Below are positions 8,561 through 16,125 of a stretch of 64,000 bases of DNA, in pieces; position 1 is the first letter of the stretch, and each line of letters begins with the position of its first letter. Source of the DNA: Actinobacillus sp. GTDB lineage: Bacteria > Pseudomonadota > Gammaproteobacteria > Enterobacterales > Pasteurellaceae. The notes beneath the pieces were generated by a model. It was given only the letters and a program-made list of their open reading frames with translations. It had not been told where the DNA came from and ran no database searches. The translations under genes were made by a program, and so were the position numbers. The stretch is from the NCBI GenBank assembly GCA_020026055.1, contig JAHHRA010000005.1, positions 10,179 through 74,178 on the forward strand. The letters are read 5' to 3'.

Positions 8561-9769
8561 ATGTCTTTTGATATTTATCAAACTATTGCACTTGCTTGCT
8601 TAGTATTGTTGTTTGGATATTTTTTAGTGAAACGGATTCCCTTACTAAATCAATATAATATTCCTGAACCTGTAGCAGGTGGTTTTGTTATCGCATTAAT
8701 TCTCACGATTATCCATTATATTTGGGGGTTAAGTTTCCAATTTGACAGCACATTACAACACGCAATGATGCTAATTTTCTTCAGTTCTATCGGACTAAGT
8801 GCTAACTTTGCTCGCCTTGTCCAAGGTGGGAAACCGCTTATTATTTTTCTGATTGTCGCTTTTGGTCTAATTATTTTACAAAATACTTTAGGCGTAGTTT
8901 CTGCCATAATGCTTAAATTGGATCCTACATATGGACTTATTGCAGGTTCAATGACTCTAACAGGTGGGCATGGCACTGGCGCAGCTTGGGCAGAAACGCT
9001 AAAAAATAATTTTCATATTCAAGGAGGATTAGAGCTTGCAATGGCATGTGCTACTTTTGGTTTGGTCGCAGGAGGCGTGTTCGGTGGTCCCGTAGCAAGT
9101 TACCTTTTAAAACGTATTCATCGCAAAAAAATTGGAGAACATGAAAATATTGATGATGTGAAAGAAATTTTTGAAAACCCAGAATGCCGTCGTAAAGTAA
9201 ATACACGTTCCGTTATTGAAACAGTTGCTATGCTTTCAGTCTGCTTATGGGGAGGTCAAGTAATAGAAGAATTCACTCGCGATACAGTATTTCAATTACC
9301 AACTTTTGTCTGGTGTTTGTTTATAGGTGCTTTAATCCGTAATCTTCTAACACATACTATAAAATTCAAAGCTGCTGAATCTACGATTGATCTCCTTGGC
9401 TCTGTTGGTTTATCTTTATTTCTCGCTATTGCGTTAATGTCATTAAAACTTTGGCAACTAGCTGATCTCGCATTACCTGTTCTTTTCATTTTGGCTTTAC
9501 AAGTTATCCTAATGGTGACTTATGCAGTTTTTATTACTTACAGAGCAATGGGACGTGATTATGATGCTGTTGTGTTAAGTGCTGGGCATTGTGGTTTTGG
9601 ATTGGGTGCAACACCAACAGCAGTCGCTAATATGCAAGCGATTACTGATCATTATGGTGCAAGCCATAAAGCTTTCTTAATCGTACCAATGGTCGGTGCT
9701 TTTTTCATTGATTTATTAAACAATATCGCTTTAAAATTCTTCCTTGTTATCGTTCCTTTTTTACGTTAA
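8561..9769 (+). CDS. gltS: Sodium/glutamate symporter
   Basis: A 402-residue GltS-family inner-membrane carrier for Na+-coupled glutamate uptake. It has about ten membrane segments and the two re-entrant glycine-rich loops of the family, TLTGGHGTGAAW (about residue 132) and SAGHCGFGLGATPTA (about 344). AAGGAG lies 5 nt before the ATG. It is monocistronic, with a good terminator after the stop. Confidence 0.95.
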   Translation: MSFDIYQTIALACLVLLFGYFLVKRIPLLNQYNIPEPVAGGFVIALILTIIHYIWGLSFQFDSTLQHAMMLIFFSSIGLSANFARLVQGGKPLIIFLIVAFGLIILQNTLGVVSAIMLKLDPTYGLIAGSMTLTGGHGTGAAWAETLKNNFHIQGGLELAMACATFGLVAGGVFGGPVASYLLKRIHRKKIGEHENIDDVKEIFENPECRRKVNTRSVIETVAMLSVCLWGGQVIEEFTRDTVFQLPTFVWCLFIGALIRNLLTHTIKFKAAESTIDLLGSVGLSLFLAIALMSLKLWQLADLALPVLFILALQVILMVTYAVFITYRAMGRDYDAVVLSAGHCGFGLGATPTAVANMQAITDHYGASHKAFLIVPMVGAFFIDLLNNIALKFFLVIVPFLR

Positions 9770-9782
9770 GTAAACAACTGAG

Positions 9783-9806
9783 AGGATAGACACAGTCTAT
9801 CCTTTT
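9783..9806 (+). terminator. Rho-independent terminator of gltS
   Basis: Stem AGGATAGAC (9783-9791) / GTCTATCCT (9795-9803) with a 3-nt loop and a following T-run, 13 nt after the gltS stop. Confidence 0.85.
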
Positions 9807-9863
9807 ATTACTGTTGATTTCTTAGCCTTCATATTAACAATCATATCACCTCAATTTTATTCA

Positions 9864-9913
9864 CAAAGCTAAACTCTTTTTTCTCGCTTTGCTTTTGTCA
9901 GCAAAGCTAAACT
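9864..9913. repeat. Short direct repeat CAAAGCTAAACT
   Basis: Two exact copies of CAAAGCTAAACT (9864-9875 and 9902-9913), 38 nt apart start to start. The second copy overlaps an inverted repeat GCTTTGCT (9886-9893) / AGCAAAGC (9900-9907). Both lie upstream of the trmB promoter. Confidence 0.5.
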
Positions 9914-9977
9914 TTCAAAAGATCTACAACTTTTATTCGCCAGAAAAGCTTCCATCTTATTGTATTAATATTATTCG

Positions 9978-10005
9978 TTACTTTTCTAATCAAACCCTTT
10001 ATAAT
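9978..10005 (+). promoter_or_regulatory. Probable trmB promoter
   Basis: A perfect -10 box TATAAT at 10000-10005, with TTACTT 16 nt upstream at 9978-9983 as a fair -35. It would start a transcript about 35 nt before trmB. Confidence 0.5.
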
Positions 10006-10048
10006 CTCGCATCTTTATTTCACTACTATTTCAACACTAAAATCAACA

Positions 10049-10783
10049 ATGAAATTAGCTGATCAAAAACGCAAAACGATTGAAACTGTAGAGTTTACCG
10101 AAGATGGGCGTTATAAACGCAAAGTCCGTAGCTTTACACTAAGAACAGGACGTTTTAGTGAATATCAACGTAATATGATGAACAATCACTGGAATGAATT
10201 TGGGCTTGATTTTCAAAAATCATTATTTGACTTTCCTCAAATTTTTGGCAACGACAACCCAATTATTCTTGAAATTGGTTTTGGTATGGGGAAATCTCTT
10301 GTTGAAATGGCTATCGCAAACCCAGATAAAAATTATGTTGGCATTGAAGTGCATACTCCTGGTATTGGTGCTTGTATTGCATTAGCGGTCGAAAAAAATG
10401 TCAAAAACTTGCGTGTGATCTGCCACGATGCAATTGAAATTTTAAATAATTGTATTCCTAATCAAAGCCTCGCTGGTCTACAGTTATTTTTTCCAGATCC
10501 TTGGCAAAAAGCACGTCATCATAAACGCCGTATTGTGCAACCAAGTTTCTTAACTCTTATTTTACCAAAACTAAAACAGAATGGTTTTATTCATTTTGCA
10601 ACTGATTGGGAAAATTATGCACAACAGATGCTGGCAGTTTTACAGACAGAAAAAGGCTTAATTAACACTTCTGTAACGAATGATTTTATTCCACGCCCTA
10701 ATTCTCGCCCTTTAACAAAATTTGAAGAGCGTGGCTATCGCCTTGGACACAAAGTGTGGGATTTATACTTCACTAAAAACTAA
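10049..10783 (+). CDS. trmB: tRNA (guanine-N7-)-methyltransferase
   Basis: A 244-residue class I SAM methyltransferase that makes m7G46 in the tRNA variable loop. The SAM-binding EIGFGMGKSL, the GIEVHTPGIG segment and the PDPWQKARHHKRRIVQ motif are all present and diagnostic for TrmB. Length matches the family (about 240). There is no clear ribosome binding site before the ATG, and the leader predicted from the promoter at 10000 is short. yggL follows after 27 nt and is probably co-transcribed. Confidence 0.96.
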   Translation: MKLADQKRKTIETVEFTEDGRYKRKVRSFTLRTGRFSEYQRNMMNNHWNEFGLDFQKSLFDFPQIFGNDNPIILEIGFGMGKSLVEMAIANPDKNYVGIEVHTPGIGACIALAVEKNVKNLRVICHDAIEILNNCIPNQSLAGLQLFFPDPWQKARHHKRRIVQPSFLTLILPKLKQNGFIHFATDWENYAQQMLAVLQTEKGLINTSVTNDFIPRPNSRPLTKFEERGYRLGHKVWDLYFTKN

Positions 10784-10810
10784 TTTCGATCATCATGTAA
10801 GGAGAAAATT

Positions 10811-11146
10811 ATGGTTACTCGTAATCGTCGTCAACGTAAAAAAATGCATCTTGCTGAATTTCAAGAATTAGGTTTCTTAGTAAAATGGCAGTTTCCAGAA
10901 AATACGGCTGTTGAACAAATTGATGATATCGTAGATCGTTTTATTGCCGACATCATCCAACCAAATGGTTTAGCATATGAAGGAAGTGGCTACTTACATT
11001 GGGAAGGTTTAGTTTGCTTAGAAAAAATTGGCAAATGTGATGAAAGCCAACGTGAACTTGTTAAGAATTGGTTAGAAGCCAATGGATTACAACAAATTGA
11101 AGTAAGTGAACTTTTTGATATTTGGTGGACATATCCAACTAAGTAG
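10811..11146 (+). CDS. yggL: YggL family protein (DUF469)
   Basis: A 111-residue protein closely resembling E. coli YggL (108 aa), including NRRQRKKMHLAEFQELGF and GSGYLHWEGLVCLEKIGKC and the C-terminal SELFDIWW. The family has been linked to 50S ribosome association, but its role is not settled. It sits directly after trmB, as in enterobacteria. AAGGAGA is the ribosome binding site. A structured hairpin cluster with a T-run follows at 11167-11245. Confidence 0.92.
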   Translation: MVTRNRRQRKKMHLAEFQELGFLVKWQFPENTAVEQIDDIVDRFIADIIQPNGLAYEGSGYLHWEGLVCLEKIGKCDESQRELVKNWLEANGLQQIEVSELFDIWWTYPTK

Positions 11147-11166
11147 CGATAAAAAAGCATAATAAC

Positions 11167-11245
11167 AAAAGCGATAGTCATCTGAGATGACCCAAAAGTT
11201 AAACACAACGTTGACTTTATCTCTGCCTGTCGCTTTTTTATTTTT
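11167..11245 (+). ncRNA. Structured 3' element of yggL: branched terminator or candidate small RNA
   Basis: An outer stem AAAAGCGATAG (11167-11177) / CTGTCGCTTTT (11227-11237), with one wobble pair, encloses two inner stems. These are GTCATCT / AGATGAC (11177-11183 / 11185-11191) and AAGTTAA / TTGACTT (11196-11202 / 11211-11217). The structure ends in a long T-run. This is more elaborate than a normal terminator and may be a 3'-UTR-derived small RNA. Confidence 0.45.
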
Positions 11246-11549
11246 ATCTTCGTTTTTTGCTAAAAACTACATATCCCCTCAAAAGTTCAAATTCGTATCT
11301 TGACGGTCTTAGTATTCCAGCGTAACATCACAAAGCTTTAACTAACATTAAGGATAAGCCCGTTGGACAGTCACAGTCGATACCCAATTATATTTTTCTG
11401 ATTTCTCGCCTTTTGATTTACTTATCGGCAGAAATCGCAGGTAAGTTTCCTACATAAGGTATCATTTAAAAATTTTTCATCAAATCCACATTTTTGCGGT
11501 GAAATCTTTACTGTTCCGCTTGTTTATACTGCAACAAGAGACAACAAGT
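11246..11549 (+). other. Long leader or intergenic region before corA
   Basis: About 300 nt without a convincing gene. TTGACG at 11300-11305 could be a -35 box. I recognise no known Mg2+ riboswitch (M-box or mgtA type), although a leader this long before a Mg2+ channel gene would suit one. Confidence 0.3.
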
Positions 11550-12497
11550 ATGATAAATGTTTTTGCTATTGAAAAAGATCGTTTAGTGCATCTTGATGAA
11601 TCCACTCAAGATCTCAACCAATCTATCTGGATCGACCTTATTGCTCCAACACCTGATGAACGCAGATTGTTGCGAGATAACTTAAAGCAAAGTCTCGCTA
11701 CTTTCCTTGAGTTAGAAGATATTGAGGCATCTGCACGTTTTTTTGAAGATGAAGATGGCTTACATTTGCATTCTTTCTTTTATTGTGAAGATGAAAATAA
11801 TTACGCTGATTTAGCAAGTGTTGCTTTTACTTTGCGTGATGGGCGTTTATTTACACTACGTGATCGAGAACTTCCTGCTTTTCGTCTCTATAGAATGCGT
11901 GCTCGCAACCAACGTTTAGCAGAATGTAACGTTTATGAAGTGTTGTTGGATTTGCTTGAAACTAAAATTGAACAACTCGCTGACGTTATCGAGAATGTTT
12001 ATGCTAATTTAGAAAAATTAAGCCACGTAATTTTGGATGGTAAACAAGGCGAAGAATTTGACGAAGCGTTAGCAACACTCACAGAACAAGAAGATACTAG
12101 TTCTAAAGTACGTTTATGTTTAATGGATACTCAGCGTGCTTTAAGTTTTCTTGTCCGAAAGACACGCTTGCCCACAACTCAACTTGAGCAAGCTCGTGAA
12201 ATTCTCCGCGATATTGAGTCTCTACAACCACACAATGAATCTTTATTCCAAAAAGTTAACTTCTTACTGCAAACCGCAATGGGATTTATCAATATTGAGC
12301 AAAACCGCATTATTAAAATATTCTCTGTGGTTTCTGTTATCTTCCTGCCACCAACACTCGTTGCTTCCAACTATGGAATGAATTTTAATTTTATGCCAGA
12401 ATTGCACTTCAAATATGGTTATCCGCTCGCATTGCTACTAATGGCACTAGCGGCATTTGCCCCATATTGGTATTTCAAACGCAAAGGATGGTTATAA
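11550..12497 (+). CDS. corA: Magnesium/cobalt transport protein CorA
   Basis: A 315-residue pentameric Mg2+ channel. It has a large cytoplasmic alpha/beta domain (with ELEDIEASARFFEDEDGLHLHSFF), a long stalk helix (EQAREILRDIESLQPHNESLFQKVNFLLQTAMGFINIEQ region), then TM1 with the signature YGMN and TM2, ending in the basic KRKGWL. The start at 11550 is chosen from the homologous MI-N-FAIEKDRL beginning; a 17-codon 5' extension reads as non-homologous. The stop overlaps the yggT start (TAATG). Confidence 0.96.
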   Translation: MINVFAIEKDRLVHLDESTQDLNQSIWIDLIAPTPDERRLLRDNLKQSLATFLELEDIEASARFFEDEDGLHLHSFFYCEDENNYADLASVAFTLRDGRLFTLRDRELPAFRLYRMRARNQRLAECNVYEVLLDLLETKIEQLADVIENVYANLEKLSHVILDGKQGEEFDEALATLTEQEDTSSKVRLCLMDTQRALSFLVRKTRLPTTQLEQAREILRDIESLQPHNESLFQKVNFLLQTAMGFINIEQNRIIKIFSVVSVIFLPPTLVASNYGMNFNFMPELHFKYGYPLALLLMALAAFAPYWYFKRKGWL

Positions 12498-13057
12498 TGC
12501 AAGCATTTCAATTTCTAATGAGCACAATTATCGGTGCTTTGAGTGTAATTTTTATATTACGAGTGTGGTTTCAATATTGTCAAGTCGATTTTTATAGTCC
12601 AATTTCGCAGTCACTCGCCAAATTTACGAATCCTGTGCTTAACCCTTTAAGCAAAATTATCCCAACTTTCAAACGTATCAACTTTGCAGCGCTATTTATT
12701 GTGTTTTTACTTGGTTTTGTTAAAGCTTTCTTTATAAATTTCTATATTCAAAATGTTATAGGCTATACTTTAGGTGTTATAGATTACGCATTGATTGGCA
12801 TATTGCAGATTTTCAGCATTAGTGGTCAAACTCTCTTATATCTACTTTTTTTTAGTGCGATTATGAGCTGGTTTCAGCGCGAACCAAATCCAATCCAATA
12901 TATTCTCTACCAACTGACAGAACCTCTATTAAAACCTATTCGTCGCATTTTGCCACAAGCAGGGATGTTGGACTTCTCGCCAATGGTACTCGCTTTTATT
13001 TTGATATTTATCAATAAGTTATTTAGTCAATATATTCCATACTGGAACTTTGTCTAA
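12497..13057 (+). CDS. yggT: YggT family membrane protein
   Basis: A 186-residue protein made of two YggT repeats. Each repeat has two hydrophobic segments and a P-x-L(N/K)P-(I/L) motif (NPVLNPLSKIIP and TEPLLKPIRRILP). Members are small integral membrane proteins found across bacteria and plastids, with a role in membrane or osmotic functions that is not well defined. The start at 12497 overlaps the corA stop, so translation is coupled. Confidence 0.9.
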   Translation: MQAFQFLMSTIIGALSVIFILRVWFQYCQVDFYSPISQSLAKFTNPVLNPLSKIIPTFKRINFAALFIVFLLGFVKAFFINFYIQNVIGYTLGVIDYALIGILQIFSISGQTLLYLLFFSAIMSWFQREPNPIQYILYQLTEPLLKPIRRILPQAGMLDFSPMVLAFILIFINKLFSQYIPYWNFV

Positions 13058-13059
13058 AT

Positions 13060-13086
13060 ACGCCCTTAAATTTAGAAAAATTTTCC
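13060..13086. repeat. Single dispersed uptake-signal-like unit before yggU
   Basis: ACGCCC, then TTAAATTT, then GAAAAATTTTCC, a single half unit with no opposing arm. It ends on the base immediately before the yggU ATG, where the ribosome binding site would be expected, so yggU may be translated weakly or by coupling. Confidence 0.65.
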
Positions 13087-13389
13087 ATGTATCCTATTTA
13101 TTGGCATCAAAATGAGCTTCATATTCACCTTTTGTTACAACCTAAAGCCAGCAAAGATCAGTTTGTTGGCATTCATAATGACGAGCTCAAAATCACTATC
13201 ACTGCCCCGCCGATTGATGGCAAAGCGAATGCTCACTTGCTTAAATTTTTAAGTAAAAGTTTTCGTGTCGCTAAAACCGCAATCATTTTAGAAAAAGGTG
13301 AATTGAGTCGCCATAAATATGTTCGTATTCAAAGTCCTAAACAATTGCCAGAAATTATTCGGAAATTATTAGATGAATTTAATCAATAA
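13087..13389 (+). CDS. yggU: YggU family protein (DUF167)
   Basis: A 100-residue small basic protein with the DUF167 core LLLQPKASKDQFVG and the PPIDGKANAHLLKFLSKSF motif, like E. coli YggU (96 aa). Its function is unknown. It follows yggT by 29 nt, as in E. coli. No recognisable Shine-Dalgarno precedes the ATG because a dispersed repeat unit fills the space. Confidence 0.88.
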   Translation: MYPIYWHQNELHIHLLLQPKASKDQFVGIHNDELKITITAPPIDGKANAHLLKFLSKSFRVAKTAIILEKGELSRHKYVRIQSPKQLPEIIRKLLDEFNQ

Positions 13390-13471
13390 TCACATTCTGA
13401 TCACAATTTAAATACTAAAAATTTGTTACAATCTCTTCAGTTTTTTAATCATTCAAAAATGGAGAACATCT

Positions 13472-14233
13472 ATGAAACGTCGTCCTTTAGTTATGGGGAA
13501 TTGGAAATTAAACGGCAGTAAAAATTTCACTCAAACATTGATCACTGAGCTTAAAAGCAAAGTTGCTGACATCAAAAATTGTGATATTGCCATCGCTCCA
13601 CCAGCAATGTATTTAGCCGAAGCCGAAGCTTCTTTAAAAGGCAGTCATATCGCTCTAGGTGCACAAAATGTCGATACTAACCTCAGTGGTGCCTATACTG
13701 GTGACACCTCAGCAGAAATGCTAAAAGAGTTTGGTGTCAAATACGTCATCATTGGGCATTCTGAACGCCGTGCTTACCACAATGAAAGCAATACTTTCAT
13801 CGCTCAGAAATTCGCTACTCTCAAAAAAATGGGCTTAACACCTGTGCTTTGCATCGGTGAAAGTGAAGAACAAAACGAAAAAGGCGAAACTGAAAGCGTT
13901 TGTGCCCACCAAATTGATGCTATCATCGACAACTTAGGTGTCAATGCTTTCATGGACGCAGTTATCGCTTATGAACCCATTTGGGCAATCGGCACTGGCA
14001 AATCAGCTACCCCTGCTCAAGCTCAAGCTATCCATAAATTCATTCGTAATCACATTGCCCAAAAAGATCCTAACGTCGCTGCACGAGTGATCCTCCAATA
14101 TGGTGGTAGCGTCAACGATAAAAACGCTGCTGAACTTTTTGCTCAACCTGATATTGACGGTGCTCTAGTCGGTGGTGCTTCACTTAAAGCCGAAGCCTTT
14201 GCAGCAATCATCAAAGCTGCTGACGCTAGCTAA
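13472..14233 (+). CDS. tpiA: Triosephosphate isomerase
   Basis: A 253-residue (beta/alpha)8 enzyme interconverting dihydroxyacetone phosphate and glyceraldehyde-3-phosphate in glycolysis. The catalytic residues are visible: Lys12 in GNWKLNG, His96 in IIGHSERR, Glu168 in AYEPIWAIGTG, and the phosphate-gripping GGS and GGAS loops near the C-terminus. A -10-like TACAAT (13427-13432) and a GGAG ribosome site precede it. Confidence 0.98.
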   Translation: MKRRPLVMGNWKLNGSKNFTQTLITELKSKVADIKNCDIAIAPPAMYLAEAEASLKGSHIALGAQNVDTNLSGAYTGDTSAEMLKEFGVKYVIIGHSERRAYHNESNTFIAQKFATLKKMGLTPVLCIGESEEQNEKGETESVCAHQIDAIIDNLGVNAFMDAVIAYEPIWAIGTGKSATPAQAQAIHKFIRNHIAQKDPNVAARVILQYGGSVNDKNAAELFAQPDIDGALVGGASLKAEAFAAIIKAADAS

Positions 14234-14255
14234 TTCATATATAAAACTGATATTT

Positions 14256-14300
14256 CACGCCACTAAATTTGAGAAAATTTTCTTGATTTTAGTGGCGTGT
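14256..14300. repeat. Inverted pair of dispersed units after tpiA
   Basis: Palindrome ACGCCACTAAATTT, central AAAATTTT, complementary arm ATTTTAGTGGCGT. The variant base pair (A/T in place of C/G) is matched in both arms, so the stem is maintained. It is followed by GTTTTC, so it may also terminate tpiA. Confidence 0.75.
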
Positions 14301-14432
14301 TTTCTATAAAAATTGTTTCACTACGTTTTAATAAGAGAAATATTTTGAGCAAAAAAAATATAACTCACATTGATTGTTAACAAATGTTATCTTTTATTCG
14401 TCTCAAAAGTTATTAAAAAGCGAACTTTTAAC

Positions 14433-14530
14433 TATAATAAAGAAAAATTAAGCACTAACGTTAACCAACTTAAAAAATCATTCATAAAACGGCAAGAAAC
14501 AGATAAATTCCTGCCGTTTTGTTTTTTATT
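14433..14530 (+). ncRNA. Candidate small RNA between tpiA and frmR
   Basis: A perfect TATAAT at 14433-14438 is followed by about 45 nt of unstructured A-rich sequence. A strong intrinsic terminator comes next: AAACGGCA (from about 14487) pairs with TGCCGTTT and is followed by a long T-run. The predicted transcript is about 80-85 nt and contains no convincing open reading frame. The nearest upstream gene, tpiA, already has its own hairpin at 14256-14300, so this terminator appears to serve its own transcript. Confidence 0.45.
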
Positions 14531-14617
14531 ACGCCGACAAAATCGAAAAAACTTTCCTAATAAAAATAATAGTTTTTTAGGCTTTAACATAATTTTTGGA
14601 GAATAGCGTTGCCACAT

Positions 14618-14642
14618 AAAGTATACTTGGGTATAGTATATT
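14618..14642 (+). promoter_or_regulatory. Probable FrmR operator
   Basis: An imperfect A/T-flanked palindrome, GTATACTTGGGTATAGTATA, at 14621-14640, just upstream of frmR. It resembles the ATAC/GTAT arms around a G/C centre used by CsoR/FrmR-type repressors for autoregulation. It would be released by formaldehyde. Confidence 0.5.
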
Positions 14643-14660
14643 TGTTTTAAAGGAGGGACT

Positions 14661-14927
14661 ATGCCAACAACACCCGAAGAAAAGAAAAAAGTTCTCACTA
14701 GAGTTAATCGTTTGAAAGGGCAACTTAATTCACTTGAACAAGCACTAGAAAACGAAACAGAATGTAAAGCAATTTTACAACAAGTCGCTGCCGTCCGAGG
14801 AGCCGTTAATGGGCTAATGGCTCAAATTTTAGAAAGCCATCTCAAAGAAACATTTGAAACAGCAGATTTACAGACCCAAAAAACACTCAATAATACCGTA
14901 GAACTCATTCGGACTTATTTAAAATAA
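14661..14927 (+). CDS. frmR: Formaldehyde-responsive repressor FrmR (CsoR/RcnR family)
   Basis: An 88-residue all-helical DNA-binding protein. It retains the FrmR residues Cys35 (NETECKAI) and His60 (ILESHLKE). In FrmR, formaldehyde crosslinks Pro2 to Cys35; here residue 2 is Pro (MPTTPEE). That makes it a formaldehyde sensor rather than a Cu or Ni sensor. AAGGAGG is the ribosome site. It is followed 29 nt later by the formaldehyde dehydrogenase gene. Confidence 0.9.
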   Translation: MPTTPEEKKKVLTRVNRLKGQLNSLEQALENETECKAILQQVAAVRGAVNGLMAQILESHLKETFETADLQTQKTLNNTVELIRTYLK

Positions 14928-14956
14928 TTTTATTCTTCATCTATAAGGAAATAGCA

Positions 14957-16081
14957 ATGACTAAAACTTACAAATCTCGTGCTGCTGTAGCATTCGCACC
15001 GAATCAACCTCTTACATTAGTCGAAATTGACGTTCAAGCCCCCAAAAAAGGCGAAGTGTTAATTCGCAACACTCATACTGGTGTTTGTCATACCGATGCA
15101 TTCACTTTATCAGGTCAAGATCCTGAAGGAATTTTCCCTGTCGTACTAGGACATGAAGGTGCAGGAATTGTCGTTGAAGTTGGCGAGGGGGTTAGTCATG
15201 TGCAAGTTGGTGATCACGTGATCCCACTTTATACTGCTGAATGCGGTGAATGTGAATTTTGCAAATCAGGTAAAACTAATCTTTGTGTCGCCGTGCGTGA
15301 GACTCAAGGCAAAGGTTTAATGCCAGATGGCACAACTCGTTTCTCTTACAACGGACAACCCATTTATCACTATATGGGCTGTTCTACTTTCAGTGAGTTA
15401 GCCGTTGTTCCTGAAGTTTCACTTGCTAAAATCAATCCAGAAGCGAATCACGAGCAAGTTTGTTTATTAGGTTGTGGTGTAACAACAGGAATTGGGGCAG
15501 TACATAACACGGCTAAAGTCCAAGAAGGTGACACAGTTGCAGTATTCGGTTTAGGTGCTATTGGTTTAGCCGTCATTCAGGGAGCAAGACAAGCTAAAGC
15601 AGGACGCATTATTGCTATTGATATTAATCCTAATAAATTCGAACTTGCTAAACAATTTGGGGCAACTGATTGTATCAATCCTAAAGATTATGACAAACCA
15701 ATCAAAGAAGTACTGTTTGAAAAAATTAACAAATGGGGCATTGATCATACTTTTGAGTGTATCGGTAATATTAACGTTATGCGTGATGCTTTAGAAGTCG
15801 CTCATCGTGGTTGGGGTCAATCTATTATCATCGGTGTCGCAGGAGCAGGACAAGAAATCTCTACTCGACCATTCCAGTTAGTAACAGGTCGCGTTTGGAA
15901 AGGGTCTGCATTCGGTGGCGTTAAAGGGCGTAGCCAATTACCTATAATGGTTGAACAAGCAATGCGTGGTGAGATTGAACTTGCACCATTCGTTACTCAT
16001 ACAATGGGTTTAAATAAAATCAATGAAGCCTTTGAGTTACTTCATCAAGGTAAAGCAATTCGTACTGTTATTCATTATTAG
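14957..16081 (+). CDS. frmA: S-(hydroxymethyl)glutathione dehydrogenase / class III alcohol dehydrogenase
   Basis: A 374-residue zinc-dependent medium-chain dehydrogenase that oxidises S-hydroxymethylglutathione to S-formylglutathione and also reduces S-nitrosoglutathione. It has the catalytic zinc ligands in GVCHTDAF and GHEGAG, the four-cysteine structural zinc loop CGECEFCKSGKTNLC, and the Rossmann motif GLGAIGLAV. The gene is also called adhC in Haemophilus. It is in an operon with frmR and fghA. Confidence 0.96.
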   Translation: MTKTYKSRAAVAFAPNQPLTLVEIDVQAPKKGEVLIRNTHTGVCHTDAFTLSGQDPEGIFPVVLGHEGAGIVVEVGEGVSHVQVGDHVIPLYTAECGECEFCKSGKTNLCVAVRETQGKGLMPDGTTRFSYNGQPIYHYMGCSTFSELAVVPEVSLAKINPEANHEQVCLLGCGVTTGIGAVHNTAKVQEGDTVAVFGLGAIGLAVIQGARQAKAGRIIAIDINPNKFELAKQFGATDCINPKDYDKPIKEVLFEKINKWGIDHTFECIGNINVMRDALEVAHRGWGQSIIIGVAGAGQEISTRPFQLVTGRVWKGSAFGGVKGRSQLPIMVEQAMRGEIELAPFVTHTMGLNKINEAFELLHQGKAIRTVIHY

Positions 16082-16125
16082 TTGATGAAGGGTGTGAAAA
16101 TCGCCCTTTATTTTAGGATCCAAAA

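Noticed and set aside
11280..11310. GTTCAAATTC resembling a tRNA T-loop
   Set aside because: No acceptor stem, anticodon arm or CCA end can be built around it.
14370..14606. 78-codon frame on the plus strand between tpiA and frmR
   Set aside because: It crosses a strong intrinsic terminator and reads as basic low-complexity sequence. The region is better explained as a small RNA.
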